Positions 54,441-63,639 are shown, counted from the first letter of the stretch. The stretch is DNA of 64,000 bases from Demequina aestuarii (GCF_000975095.1 NZ_BBRD01000001.1:2313467-2377466); one strand, 5' to 3'. A program made the numbers and translations. Notes: generated from the letters alone by a model not told the origin.

Positions 54441-56459
54441 CTACTTGGCGCCGTCCTGAGTCTCGATGGGGGCGTCCGCGGACTCGGTGGGGAGCGCATC
54501 CTTCGGCTCCTCCTTGGGCGGCGGCGGAGCGGTCACCGGCTTCTTGCGAGGCGCGGCCTTGGGCGCCCAGTCGCCGCTCACCCAGTGCTTGCGGCGGGCG
54601 ACGCGCTTGACCTTGGTGAAGATCGCCGCGAGCTCGGACTCGTTGAGGGTCTCCTTCTCGAGGAGCTCCTCCGCGAGCTGGTCGAGCACGGCGCGGTTCG
54701 CCTGGAGCGCCTTGGTGGCCTCTTCCATCGCGTTGTCCATGAGGGTCCGCACCTCCGCGTCGACCTTCGCGGCCAGTGTCTCGGAGTAGTCGCGGCCGTG
54801 ACCCATGTCGCGGCCCAGGAACACCTCACCCGAGCTGCCGGCCAGGCGGACCGAGCCGACGTCCTGAGACATGCCGTACTCGGTGACCATCTGCTTGGCG
54901 ATCTCGGTGGCCTGCGAGATGTCGTTGCTCGCTCCGGTCGACGGGTCGCCGAACACCAGCTCCTCCGCGACTCGTCCGCCCATCGCGTAGGCGAGGTTGT
55001 CGAGCAGCTGATTGCGGGTCTTCGAGTAGCGGTCCTCCTGCGGCATCACCATCGTGTAGCCGAGGGCGCGTCCGCGGGGCAGGATCGTGACCTTGGTGAC
55101 CGGGTCGGTGTGGTTCATGGCGGCCGCCACCAGCGCGTGCCCGCCCTCGTGGTACGCCGTCACGGCCTTGTCGTGATCGTTCATGATCCGGGTGCGCTTC
55201 TGCGGGCCCGCGATGACGCGGTCGATCGCCTCGTCGAGCTCGGAGGGGCCGATGAGCGTGAGGTCGCGTCGCGCCGTCAGCAGCGCCGCCTCGTTGAGCA
55301 CATTCGCAAGGTCGGCTCCGGTGAAGCCGGGGGTGCGGCGAGCCATCAGGGTGAGGTCCACCTCCGGGGCGATGGGCTTGCCCTTCGCGTGAACCTCCAG
55401 CACCTTCTGACGACCCTTGAGGTCGGGGGCGTCCACACCCACCTGGCGGTCGAAACGGCCGGGGCGCAGCAGAGCGGGGTCGAGGATGTCGGGGCGGTTG
55501 GTCGCCGCGATCATGATGACGTTGGTGTTGGCGTCGAAGCCATCCATCTCGACCAGCATCTGGTTGAGCGTCTGCTCGCGCTCGTCGTGACCGCCGCCCA
55601 TGCCGGCACCGCGGTGGCGACCCACCGCATCGATCTCGTCGACGAAGATGATGGCCGGGGCGTTCTTCTTGGCCTGCTCGAACAGGTCGCGGACGCGACT
55701 CGCGCCCACACCCACGAACATCTCGACGAAGTCAGACCCGGAGATGTGGAAGAACGGCACACCGGCCTCGCCCGCGACGGCGCGGGCGAGCAGCGTCTTT
55801 CCCGTTCCCGGAGGCCCGTAGAGCAGCACGCCCTTGGGGATCTTGGCGCCCACAGCCTGGAACTTGGCCGGGTTCTCGAGGAACTCCTCGATCTCGCGCA
55901 GCTCGTCGACGGCCTCTTCGACACCCGCGACGTCGTCGAACTTCACGGTCGGGGTGTCCGGCGTGACCAGCGAGGCCTTCGACTTGCCGAACTGCATGAG
56001 TCGGCCCCCGCCGCCCTGCATGCTCGACATCAGGTACAGGATCACGCCCAGGATCAGCAGGATCGGGAGGAACGTGAACAGCAGGGTCGTCCAGATACTG
56101 GTCTGGGGGACCTCCGAGTCGTAGCCGCCCTCGGGGCTTGCGCTCGTGATCGCGTCCACGACCTCCTCGCCCTGAGGCGACGTCCAGAAGAACTCGATCT
56201 GAGCCGGGTAGTCGGCCCACCCTTCCGGGGCGTCCTCGGGGAGCTCCGACTCCCAGTTCTCGACGAGGGTCAGCTGCACGCGCTGATCCCCGTCGATGAT
56301 CTTCGCCTGCTCGACCAGCCCGGCATCGAGAATCTCGAGGCCGGTCGACGTGTCGATGCGCTTGACTTGGGGCGCGAATAGCGAGGACACCAGCCAACCC
56401 GCCAGAACGGCGATCAGGACGAGGGGGATGATGCGGCGCAGGGTGAGTGCCTTTTTCAT
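54441..56459 (-). CDS. ftsH: ATP-dependent zinc metalloprotease FtsH
   Basis: This 672-residue membrane AAA+ protease has membrane helices at about 10-28 and 122-145 around an extracytoplasmic domain. Walker A is GPPGTGKT (215-222), Walker [11 protein letters not shown], and the zinc site HEGGH lies in the protease domain. It degrades misfolded membrane and regulatory proteins. A Pro/Lys/Glu tail ends it. The start is ATG at 56459. It is usually directly after hpt; here an inserted unit separates them. Confidence 0.98.
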   Translation of the reverse strand: MKKALTLRRIIPLVLIAVLAGWLVSSLFAPQVKRIDTSTGLEILDAGLVEQAKIIDGDQRVQLTLVENWESELPEDAPEGWADYPAQIEFFWTSPQGEEVVDAITSASPEGGYDSEVPQTSIWTTLLFTFLPILLILGVILYLMSSMQGGGGRLMQFGKSKASLVTPDTPTVKFDDVAGVEEAVDELREIEEFLENPAKFQAVGAKIPKGVLLYGPPGTGKTLLARAVAGEAGVPFFHISGSDFVEMFVGVGASRVRDLFEQAKKNAPAIIFVDEIDAVGRHRGAGMGGGHDEREQTLNQMLVEMDGFDANTNVIMIAATNRPDILDPALLRPGRFDRQVGVDAPDLKGRQKVLEVHAKGKPIAPEVDLTLMARRTPGFTGADLANVLNEAALLTARRDLTLIGPSELDEAIDRVIAGPQKRTRIMNDHDKAVTAYHEGGHALVAAAMNHTDPVTKVTILPRGRALGYTMVMPQEDRYSKTRNQLLDNLAYAMGGRVAEELVFGDPSTGASNDISQATEIAKQMVTEYGMSQDVGSVRLAGSSGEVFLGRDMGHGRDYSETLAAKVDAEVRTLMDNAMEEATKALQANRAVLDQLAEELLEKETLNESELAAIFTKVKRVARRKHWVSGDWAPKAAPRKKPVTAPPPPKEEPKDALPTESADAPIETQDGAK

Positions 56460-56534
56460 GGTGGTACAGAGCCTACGCGAGTGCGCAGGGCCGATCTCAA
56501 GGTTTCGCTGACGGCGTGGGAACCGCCCTTCCTT

Positions 56535-56566
56535 CACTGCGAACCCCTCTTTGTGGCGACACGCCG
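56535..56566 (+). repeat. Single arm of the palindromic repeat (copy C)
   Basis: CACTGCGAACC, an 11-bp spacer and CGACACGCCG match the left arm of the other copies. The stop codon of the DUF559 gene begins at the next base (56567). No right arm follows. Confidence 0.85.
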
Positions 56567-57460
56567 TCAGTGCAGCTCACGCCAGCCCGACACGCGGGAA
56601 GCCGCCGCAATTCGGGTTCGCAGTTCAGGGGTGAGATAGCCGAAGCGCATGAGGGTTCCGATCACATCGGCCACGATCTCCTCGGGCCTGTCGAGAGCGT
56701 CGTGGAACATGTACCGCAGGTGCGGGTATCCCTGCGTCGTGGACGCACGGTCGCGGTCACCGTCGCGGGCGCGCGCCCTCTCCTCCGAGTGGTGTGCCTG
56801 CGAGTCGATCTCGACGACCAGCACTCCTTCGACGAGAAAGTCGACCCGGCCGACACCGTTCAGTGGGAACTGAGGCACCACGTCCAGGCCCGCCTCCACC
56901 AGCTCCACTCGTGCGCACGTCTCCGACAGCGACTGAGAGCGCGGGTCCGCATGCCGCCGCAGCCACTCTCGCCGCGCGGAGGTTCCGCCGACGAGCAACT
57001 CCAGATGCTCGGGCCTCACCAGGCCAGCGTTCAAGGCTCCGTCGAGAATGGCCAGCTGTTCACGCGGACCCACACAGTGATGGGTCAGGTCGAGGTGCAG
57101 CATCGGATGGGGGTGCGTCGGCAGATCGATGCGGTGCAGGACCACGCGCTCGTCGGGACGGCGCCGCGCTGCTCCGAGGCCGCGTGACTGCGGCACCTGC
57201 AGGTGCGTCGCGGCGGGACCGGGATAGACAGGCAGCCCCTCCTGCCGCGCATAGGACACGCACGTGGGAGTTCCACGGAAGATGGTTGCCAGGACCTGAT
57301 GCTCCGGAACGCCGGGCAACGCGTAGCACCCGCGGTGAACACGCCGGACCTCGCCCCGCGCGACGGCTGCGGTGAGCGCGGCATGACTGACGCCGGTCTC
57401 GCTGAGCTGCTTCCACCGAGCCGCTCCTCCGAAACGGCGAATGACGGGAACGGGGTGCAT
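56567..57460 (-). CDS. AbiEi-like winged helix and DUF559 (Vsr-like) endonuclease-fold protein
   Basis: This 297-residue protein has an N-terminal winged-helix-like region (about 5-50, TGVSHAALTAAVARGEVRRVHRGCYALPG), as in AbiEi-type antitoxins and related actinobacterial proteins. The C-terminal DUF559 domain (about 180-270) carries a PD-(D/E)xK-like core: GRVDFLVEGVLVVEIDSQAHH with D207, E217 and D219, then RDRASTTQGYPHLRY. These residues could form a nuclease site. I use ATG at 57460; the frame stays open to an ATG at 57604 formed by the left arm of repeat D. Function is not known. Confidence 0.75.
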   Translation of the reverse strand: MHPVPVIRRFGGAARWKQLSETGVSHAALTAAVARGEVRRVHRGCYALPGVPEHQVLATIFRGTPTCVSYARQEGLPVYPGPAATHLQVPQSRGLGAARRRPDERVVLHRIDLPTHPHPMLHLDLTHHCVGPREQLAILDGALNAGLVRPEHLELLVGGTSARREWLRRHADPRSQSLSETCARVELVEAGLDVVPQFPLNGVGRVDFLVEGVLVVEIDSQAHHSEERARARDGDRDRASTTQGYPHLRYMFHDALDRPEEIVADVIGTLMRFGYLTPELRTRIAAASRVSGWRELH

Positions 57461-57568
57461 GTCGCCACTGTCGGTGCGCTCGGCGGGCGCTGCCACGGTG
57501 GCCACGCGGCCCTGTGGATTTGCCGTCTCCCCCACGGCCCTGTGGGCGGTGAAGAGGCAGCAAGCCCG

Positions 57569-57578
57569 CGCATCGGCC
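57569..57578 (-). repeat. GGCCGATGCG 10-mer (upstream of DUF559 gene)
   Basis: Copy on the minus strand with extension GGCCGATGCGCGGG, 13 bp left of palindromic repeat copy D. Confidence 0.75.
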
Positions 57579-57590
57579 GTCCTGCCCTCG

Positions 57591-57681
57591 AACTGCGAAC
57601 CCATCCAGCGAGCGACACGCCGAGAACCGAGCCTGAGGCGACGGGCTCTGCGGCGTGTCGGGCGAAAAGTGGTTCGCAGTT
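57591..57681. repeat. Palindromic interspersed repeat, copy D (91 bp)
   Basis: The most symmetric copy: AACTGCGAACC and CGACACGCCG on the left, CGGCGTGTCG and GGTTCGCAGTT on the right, spacers 11 and 10 bp, with a 28-bp centre that has its own GAGCC/GGGCTC pairing. It lies between the hpt stop and the DUF559 gene. Confidence 0.9.
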
Positions 57682-57705
57682 GAAGACGAGGCGGGGGCGG
57701 GCGGG

Positions 57706-58260
57706 TCAGTCCCCGTAGACCGCCGGGTTGAGGATCGCCACGAACGGCAGCGTCCGGTACCGCTCGGCATAGTCGAGGCCATAGCCGACCACGAACTCGT
57801 TGGGAATCTCGAAGCCCAGGTACCTGACCGGAACCTCGACCTGAACCGCGTCAGGCTTCCGCAGCAGCGTCATCACCTCGACCGAGGCGGCGCCGCGCGA
57901 TCGCAGGTTGCCCAGCAGCCAGTGCAAGGTGATGCCGGTGTCGATGATGTCTTCCACGATGAGCACGTGGCGCCCGCTCAGATCGGCGTCGAGGTCCTTG
58001 AGGATGCGCACGACTCCCGAGGACTTGGTGCCTGAGCCGTAGGACGACACCGCCATCCAGTCCATCTGCACGCTGGGCGGCATGCGCCGAGCGAGGTCCG
58101 CCATCACCATGACCGCGCCCTTGAGCACGCCGACGAGCAGCAGGTCCTTGCCCTCGTAATCGTCGCGAATGCGGGCCGAGAGGGAGTCGAGCTTGCGAGA
58201 GATGTCGTTCTCGCTGACGATCACCTTGGTGAAGTCGTCCATGTCGTACTGGGGTTCCAC
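57706..58260 (-). CDS. hpt: Hypoxanthine phosphoribosyltransferase
   Basis: This 184-residue purine salvage enzyme makes IMP or GMP from hypoxanthine or guanine with PRPP. The PRPP motif is VLIVEDIIDTGITL, with VGVLKGAVMVMADLARR early and VVGYGLDYAERYR late. The start is GTG at 58260, five bases after GAGGAG; an ATG six codons on is possible. It follows tilS by 30 bp. Confidence 0.96.
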   Translation of the reverse strand: MEPQYDMDDFTKVIVSENDISRKLDSLSARIRDDYEGKDLLLVGVLKGAVMVMADLARRMPPSVQMDWMAVSSYGSGTKSSGVVRILKDLDADLSGRHVLIVEDIIDTGITLHWLLGNLRSRGAASVEVMTLLRKPDAVQVEVPVRYLGFEIPNEFVVGYGLDYAERYRTLPFVAILNPAVYGD

Positions 58261-58290
58261 GGCTGCTCCTCAGGGCGTCCTGAGCGGTGC

Positions 58291-59286
58291 TCAGGTGCGG
58301 GGACTCGGGCGGGCGATGACCAGCCTGCCATATTCGCGGCGCGCCTCGTAGCCCCCGGGAAGGGCGACGCCGCCCTGTCCACGGAAGCCGGTGACGAGCT
58401 GATCGATCGCCACCACGTGGGCGGCGGTCAGGGGGCCAGCGCCGAGGTTCTCGGCCAGCATCTTGATCATGCGCGAGCGGATCGCGTCCGGGAGGGCCGC
58501 GAGCATGTCGCACCGCCACTCGTCGCCTCGTACCTCCGAGGCGCTCGCACCCATCGCGGAGCGCGCCTGCCGGTCGAGCTCATCCGCGTCGGCCTGCAGC
58601 AATGCCGCCGACCGTGCCAGGCCCGACACGACGCCAGGTCCCAGCACGTCCACCAGCGCGGGCATGACCTTTGCGCGCAACGCCGAGCGCTTGGGCCCGT
58701 CGGACACGTAGTTCGACGGATCGTGCCACGGATCGAGCCCCAGCGCCTGGCACGCAGCAATCGTGTCCTTGCGGCGCAGCGACAGCAGCGGTCGGATGAT
58801 GCGGCCGCGCCGCGCCGGGATTCCCGACAGCGCCCTCGCGCCCGAGCCGCGAGCGAGAGCAAGCAGCACGGTCTCGGCCTGGTCGTCCATGGTGTGTCCC
58901 GTGAGCAGCACGGGCGACAGCCCGCCCTCAGCGTCCATCCGATTGTTGAGAGCCGCGTACCGGGCATTGCGGGCCGCCGACTCGAGACCTCCCTCGCGCC
59001 CGACCTTCACCTTCTCAATGAAGACGTGGTGGAGCCCGGCTCGGCGCACCTCCGCCGCGGCGCGGTCGGCCACGGCGGCGGAGTCGCTCTGCAGGCCGTG
59101 GTCCACGATGATCGCGCCCGTGAGGTACCCCTCCTTGCGGCCCACGAACGCGGTCGCGGCGGCAAGTGCCAGCGAATCCGGTCCACCAGAGCACGCGACC
59201 CAGACGCGGGTGCCGATCTCGGACTCATCGAGCGCGGCGCGGACCGCCGTGCGCAACGCGGCGACTGAGGGGTGGGGGCCGGTCAT
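58291..59286 (-). CDS. tilS: tRNA(Ile)-lysidine synthase
   Basis: This 331-residue enzyme modifies C34 of tRNA-Ile to lysidine so it reads AUA. The PP-loop ATP motif is ACSGGPDSLALA, with LLTGHTMDDQAETVLLALARGSG and IIRPLLSLRRKDTIAACQALGL as diagnostic blocks. The C-terminal domain is short, as in many actinobacteria. The order dacB-tilS-hpt is kept. Confidence 0.95.
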   Translation of the reverse strand: MTGPHPSVAALRTAVRAALDESEIGTRVWVACSGGPDSLALAAATAFVGRKEGYLTGAIIVDHGLQSDSAAVADRAAAEVRRAGLHHVFIEKVKVGREGGLESAARNARYAALNNRMDAEGGLSPVLLTGHTMDDQAETVLLALARGSGARALSGIPARRGRIIRPLLSLRRKDTIAACQALGLDPWHDPSNYVSDGPKRSALRAKVMPALVDVLGPGVVSGLARSAALLQADADELDRQARSAMGASASEVRGDEWRCDMLAALPDAIRSRMIKMLAENLGAGPLTAAHVVAIDQLVTGFRGQGGVALPGGYEARREYGRLVIARPSPRT

Positions 59287-59303
59287 CGTGACAACCCCAG
59301 CGC

Positions 59304-59313
59304 GGCCGATGCG
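59304..59313 (+). repeat. GGCCGATGCG 10-mer (intergenic)
   Basis: Intergenic copy on the plus strand with full extension GGCCGATGCGCGGG, between tilS and dacB. Confidence 0.75.
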
Positions 59314-59352
59314 CGGGCCGGCTTCCCGTACCTCGCGCGGCCGTGCTGTCCG

Positions 59353-60774
59353 CTATGGCTCACAGCCACAGTCTGCCAAAGCGGTGACCATCTCGTCGAA
59401 GGCGACTCGTGGCGCCACCGGCCCGTAGGGCATGCCGTCGGCAAGGATCGCGAAGGCGAGGAGCCGCCCATCGGCCGTCTGCACGGTTCCCGCGAGCGCC
59501 GTCACTCCGGTGAGAGAGCCGGTCTTGGCCCGCAGGACGCCCGCCGCAGAGGTGTCGGCGTACCGGGACCCGACGGTCCCCTCGAGTCCGCCGACGGGCA
59601 GCCAGTCGAGCAGGTCCTGGGTGGGCTCCGCGGCAAGCGCGGCGGTGATCGCACCGGTCAGGTGCTCGGGGGACACCCGGTTGCGCTCCGAGAAGCCCGC
59701 CCCGTCATACAGGACGAGCCCGCCCACCGGCGCGCCGATGCCGTCCAGTCCCGCCACGGTCGCCTGCGCGGCTCCGGCCGGCGTCGTGGGCCGGCCGGTC
59801 TCGAGTGCGTGCACCCGCGCGACAACCTCGGCGATGGTGTTGTCCGAATCCCGCAGCAGCAGATGCGCGACGTCGCTCAGCGGCGCGCTCTGAACCGACG
59901 CGACGGCCGATGCGGTGCTCGGGCTGGGAGACCGGGTGACGCCCTCGGCGATGGTCGCGCCGCGCTCGGACAACGCCGTGGCGAGGTGATCGCCCGCAGC
60001 GATCGACGGGTCCGGGTAGCGCTGCGAGTACTGATCGTCTCCCGTGCGCGCGACGTCGACGGCCAGCCCGGTGGCGCCCGCCACGTAGCCGTTGTCGAGG
60101 GCGTACTGCGGCCAGTCGGGATTCACCGCCGGGCCCTCGAACGCCGTGTCGTCCACGGCGATCGTCACAGGTCCGCCGGTCAGCAGCTCTGGTGCCGCCA
60201 GCGCGACAGCGTCCGCGAGGTCGGCGATGCCTGCATGCCCGTTGGCGTCGGCGCCCGCGCCGCCGTGCCCTTCCTCGGCGGCCAGCATCATGTCGCCACC
60301 CGCGACGAGCGTCACGACGCGACCGGCCGGCTCCCACGTCACAGTGGTGGTCATGCGGTAGTCGGGCCCGAGGTCGGCGATCGCGCTCACCGCGGTCAGC
60401 AGCTTGGCGGACGAGGCGGGCACCTGGACGTCGTCGGCGTCGACGTCCGCCAGCACCTCGCCGGTCGCGACGTCCACGACCGACACGTTCGTCGAGGGGC
60501 CCGTGCGACTGTCGGCGCGGACTGCCTCCGCGAGCGACTGGACGTAGTCCGCAGACGGACGTGGCGCATCGGCGCTCACCAGGGACACTGGCGAGGCGGC
60601 GACCGTCGCCGCGGCGACCGGGAGCGGAGAGAGGAACGGCGCGGGAGCCACTGGGACGGGGTCCGCGGTGATCCACCCGGGAGCGACGTCGTAGGCGTCC
60701 GCGACGGCGTAGGCACCAGCCCCACCGATCACTGCTGCGGGGACGAGAATCCCCGCCAGCACCTTGCTGCGCAC
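59353..60774 (-). CDS. dacB: D-alanyl-D-alanine carboxypeptidase (PBP4 type)
   Basis: This 473-residue exported serine peptidase of family S13 trims cell-wall peptides. The SxxK motif is S121-x-x-K124 in PASSAKLLTAV, the SxN motif is in RDSDNTIAEVV, and the KTG motif in LRAKTGSLTG. An N-terminal hydrophobic segment (about 5-25) anchors or exports it. The start is GTG at 60774, six bases after GGAGG. It is divergent from ppa. Confidence 0.94.
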   Translation of the reverse strand: MRSKVLAGILVPAAVIGGAGAYAVADAYDVAPGWITADPVPVAPAPFLSPLPVAAATVAASPVSLVSADAPRPSADYVQSLAEAVRADSRTGPSTNVSVVDVATGEVLADVDADDVQVPASSAKLLTAVSAIADLGPDYRMTTTVTWEPAGRVVTLVAGGDMMLAAEEGHGGAGADANGHAGIADLADAVALAAPELLTGGPVTIAVDDTAFEGPAVNPDWPQYALDNGYVAGATGLAVDVARTGDDQYSQRYPDPSIAAGDHLATALSERGATIAEGVTRSPSPSTASAVASVQSAPLSDVAHLLLRDSDNTIAEVVARVHALETGRPTTPAGAAQATVAGLDGIGAPVGGLVLYDGAGFSERNRVSPEHLTGAITAALAAEPTQDLLDWLPVGGLEGTVGSRYADTSAAGVLRAKTGSLTGVTALAGTVQTADGRLLAFAILADGMPYGPVAPRVAFDEMVTALADCGCEP

Positions 60775-60838
60775 GCGTCACCTCCGGACTTAGGACACAC
60801 TAGTACCCAGTAGCACACTCCCCGACGCGAGGTAGAGC

Positions 60839-61363
60839 ATGGAATTCAATGTGACGATCGAGATCCCCAAGGGATCACGAAACAAGTACGAGGTGGACCA
60901 CGAGACGGGTCGCATCATCCTCGATCGCATGTTGTTCACGTCCACCCGGTATCCCGACGACTACGGGTTCATCGACGGCACGCTCGGCCAGGATGGCGAC
61001 CCGCTCGACGCGCTCGTCCTGCTGGAGGAGCCCACGTTCCCCGGCTGCATGATCCGCTGCCGTGCGCTCGGCATGTTCCGCATGAGCGACGAGGCCGGCG
61101 TGGACGACAAGGTGCTGTGCGTGCCCATGGGCGACCAGCGTCAGGCGTGGCGACAGGAGCTCACGGACATCTCCGACTTCCACCGCCTCGAGGTGCAGCA
61201 CTTCTTCGAGGTCTACAAGGATCTCGAGCCCGGCAAGTCCGTCGAGGGCGCGACCTGGGAGGGCCGCATCGAGGCAGAGGCTGAGATCCAGCGATCCTTC
61301 GAGCGCGCCAAGGGCACCGCTTTCGAGCACATGAACCCGCTCAACCCGCCGGCCGGCCACTGA
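60839..61363 (+). CDS. ppa: Inorganic pyrophosphatase
   Basis: This 174-residue soluble family I enzyme hydrolyses pyrophosphate, pulling biosynthetic reactions forward. [29 protein letters not shown] and the metal site [10 protein letters not shown] are conserved. The start is ATG at 60839. It is divergent from dacB with 64 bp between start codons, a common actinobacterial arrangement. Confidence 0.97.
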   Translation: MEFNVTIEIPKGSRNKYEVDHETGRIILDRMLFTSTRYPDDYGFIDGTLGQDGDPLDALVLLEEPTFPGCMIRCRALGMFRMSDEAGVDDKVLCVPMGDQRQAWRQELTDISDFHRLEVQHFFEVYKDLEPGKSVEGATWEGRIEAEAEIQRSFERAKGTAFEHMNPLNPPAGH

Positions 61364-61391
61364 TCCGAGACGCGCCGCTGGCGCCGCGCGC

Positions 61392-61973
61392 TCACAGCGC
61401 CAGGCGCTCCACCGGGAGCGTGAGGGCGCTCGCCTGCGATTGCTGGTCCGCGCCGTGCGTGCGACTCGACGCCCGCAGCGTCAGGCCTTCCATCAGTTGA
61501 GCGTGGCGCGCCAGCGACAGCTGGAACGTCGCCTCGGCGACTCCGCCGACGGTCACCAGCCCGTGGTGAGTCAGCGCGATGGTGGCGCGATCGTCGAAAG
61601 ACGTCACCGTGAAGCTCCAGCCGTCGGCGGGCTCGCACCAGCCCGCGGCGGACGCGCTGTCCTCAGCGAGGCAGGCTCCCGGAATGTCGAACGTCACGTC
61701 GATGCCCGAGACCTCTCCGGCATCCGCTCCCCCGTTCTCGACTCCCACGGTCACCACGAGCGTGTGAGGCCTCCCGAGAAGGCCGTGCTGAGCGAAGGTG
61801 CGGTCCCGGCGGATGCGCACGGACCCGGGGCCGACACTGATGCCCAACCCGGCGGAGTGGCCGGCCCCCTCCGCCGCGGCGGACCGTACGACTCGCAGCG
61901 ACTGACGCCGCCACAGGGCGCCTCCCGTCAGCCCGTCGACAGATGCGGGCTGCGGGGTTCGTGACTCGATCAT
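61392..61973 (-). CDS. Conserved-looking protein of unknown function
   Basis: This 193-residue protein has no signal peptide and no domain I recognise. The middle, PHTLVVTVGVENGGADAGEVSGIDVTFDIPG, followed by beta-rich segments such as TIALTHHGLVTVGGVAEATFQLSLA, suggests an immunoglobulin-like or CARDB-like beta sandwich. The start is ATG at 61973 after AGAGG. It is convergent with ppa. GC pattern and start context support coding, but orthology is unknown. Confidence 0.65.
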   Translation of the reverse strand: MIESRTPQPASVDGLTGGALWRRQSLRVVRSAAAEGAGHSAGLGISVGPGSVRIRRDRTFAQHGLLGRPHTLVVTVGVENGGADAGEVSGIDVTFDIPGACLAEDSASAAGWCEPADGWSFTVTSFDDRATIALTHHGLVTVGGVAEATFQLSLARHAQLMEGLTLRASSRTHGADQQSQASALTLPVERLAL

Positions 61974-62217
61974 GGGGGACCTCTTCTCGCACGGCGTGGC
62001 GTTCACCGAGTGGGACGGTCCGCAGGTCGAGGGATGACGGAGAAGCCGCCACGAAGTGAGGCATCTCATGTCGACGCTTCCCGGCGTGTCGCGGATGTAC
62101 GAGGCGTGTCATCCAGATGCGCGGGAGAGCGACGCAGCGTGGGCTCAGAGAACCGGGTTCAGTGGCGAGAGCGCACAGGGCCGATGCACGAGCCGTCCAG
62201 GGAGAGTCGCGCGAGGA

Positions 62218-63639
62218 CTACGGGCGGCCGATGTACGGCATCATGTCGCCGACAGCCCACGAGTAGAGGCTGCGTTGCTGCGCGGGCTTGCCGTGTGTCT
62301 GGGCCTCCATGATCTGACCGTTGCCGATGTAGATCGCGACGTGGTAGATCGCCGAGGCGCTGCGGTTCGAACCCCAGAACACCAGGTCGCCCTTGCGCAA
62401 CTGCGAGTACGGCAGCTTCGATACGCCTGCGTACTGGGTGCCGGAGGAACGCGGGATCGAGATCCCTGCCGTCCGCCATGACGCCGACGTCAGTCCGGAG
62501 CAGTCGTACGCGGGGCCGTTGCCCGCCCACGCGTACGGCGCGCCCTTGAGGGTGAGCGAGTGCGAAGCGGCGCGCGAGCCCTGCGATGCGCTCGATCGCC
62601 ACGAGTTCGTGGGCTCCGGCTCGGGCTCCGGCTCCGGTTCGGGTTCCGGCTCGGGCGCGGGGTTCGACGGCTGCTGCGGCTCGGGCTCCGCGGTCTCGGT
62701 GGGGCGCGGGTTCGGCGCCGGCGTCACGGGGTTGTCGGTCGGGGATCCGCCGCTGTTCGAGCCGCCCCCGTTCGAGCCGCTGTCGCTCGACCCGCCGCCG
62801 TTCGAAGCGGGCGGCGCCGCCTGCTCGGCACGCTGCTGCTCCTCCTGGAACTGCGCCTGCTGGCGTGCCGCGCGCTCGGAGGCGAGCCCGTTCTGTCGCT
62901 CCTGCTCGAGCTCCGCGGTGACCCCGCGCATCTCGGCCAGTCGCGTGACTGCGGCGGCGCGCGCCGTCGCGGCATCCCCCACGGCCTGTTCCGCGGACTC
63001 GCGAGCGCCCTTGGCGGTCTCGAGTGCGGTGGCGGCCTCTGCCGCGGCCGTCTCGGCGGTGACCGCCGCCTGCTGCGCGTACTCGCGGGTGGTCGCGGCG
63101 ACGATCTCGGCTGCCTGGACCTGCTGCACCGTCGAGTCGGCATCGGCCGATGCGCGGGCGAGCCCCTCGGTGCGGGTCATGACCTCGTCGAAGCCGTCGG
63201 ACTTCACAATCGCCTCGATGTTGCCCATCGAACCCGCATTGCGGTACGAGGCCATCGCAACGGCAGCCAGCCCGGTCTTGGCCTCCGCCAGCGCGGCATC
63301 GGCCTCGTCGGCGCGCTTGTTCGCGGCATAGAGCTGGCGCTCGGCCGCCACGGCGGCGTCCTGCGCGAGGTGGTAGTCCTCGTCGGCGAGACGCGCAGCG
63401 ACATCGGCCTGGTGCAAGGCATCTTCGAGCTGAGCGATGGCGGCATCGAGCTGGGCCACTCCAGTGGCCGCGTCCGAGGCTGCGGCCTGCGCGGCGGCGA
63501 TCTCGTCCTCGCCCGGGTAGTCAGCGGCGCGGGCCGGCGCGATCGGGAAGGCCACGAGCGCCGTGAAAGCGAGCGCCGTCACGAGCCCCATCGTGCCCAC
63601 GGAGTGGGGTGCACGGCGGAGCGTGTGCCATCGCGACAT
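62218..63639 (-). CDS. Secreted coiled-coil NlpC/P60 peptidoglycan hydrolase (RipA-like)
   Basis: This 473-residue exported protein has a signal peptide (about 12-38), a long Ala/Glu-rich coiled coil (about 40-265), a Gly/Ser and Pro-Glu linker (about 270-355), and an NlpC/P60 domain (about 365-473). The catalytic Cys is in YDCSGLTSASW, His in YHVAIYIGNG and a third residue in AQTHGK. The layout matches RipA-type cell-division hydrolases whose coiled coil controls the enzyme. The start is ATG at 63639; the leader contains repeated TGTGA motifs. Confidence 0.9.
   Translation of the reverse strand: MSRWHTLRRAPHSVGTMGLVTALAFTALVAFPIAPARAADYPGEDEIAAAQAAASDAATGVAQLDAAIAQLEDALHQADVAARLADEDYHLAQDAAVAAERQLYAANKRADEADAALAEAKTGLAAVAMASYRNAGSMGNIEAIVKSDGFDEVMTRTEGLARASADADSTVQQVQAAEIVAATTREYAQQAAVTAETAAAEAATALETAKGARESAEQAVGDAATARAAAVTRLAEMRGVTAELEQERQNGLASERAARQQAQFQEEQQRAEQAAPPASNGGGSSDSGSNGGGSNSGGSPTDNPVTPAPNPRPTETAEPEPQQPSNPAPEPEPEPEPEPEPEPTNSWRSSASQGSRAASHSLTLKGAPYAWAGNGPAYDCSGLTSASWRTAGISIPRSSGTQYAGVSKLPYSQLRKGDLVFWGSNRSASAIYHVAIYIGNGQIMEAQTHGKPAQQRSLYSWAVGDMMPYIGRP
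62612..62655 (-). repeat. Hexameric tandem repeat encoding (Pro-Glu)n
   Basis: About seven imperfect 6-bp units (GGCTCC, GGCTCG, GGTTCC, GGTTCG) encode a Pro-Glu run in the linker of the NlpC/P60 protein. Such runs can vary in length by slippage. Confidence 0.8.

Larger units (their letters stand above)
56535..57683. mobile_element. Putative inverted-repeat unit carrying a DUF559 gene
   Basis: About 1.15 kb bounded on the left by a repeat arm (copy C) and on the right by the inverted arm of copy D. The two ends share ACTGCGAACC and CGACACGCCG exactly, with spacers of 11 and 10 bp. The enclosed gene encodes a DUF559 endonuclease-like protein. It lies between hpt and ftsH, usually adjacent. 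No target duplication is evident. The label as mobile is an inference. Confidence 0.5.

Noticed and set aside
62088-62100. GGCGTGTCGCG near 62.09 kb and GGCGTGTCGG near 21.35 kb as further repeat copies
   Set aside because: Only the inner-arm word is present, without outer arms or a paired partner at the right distance.
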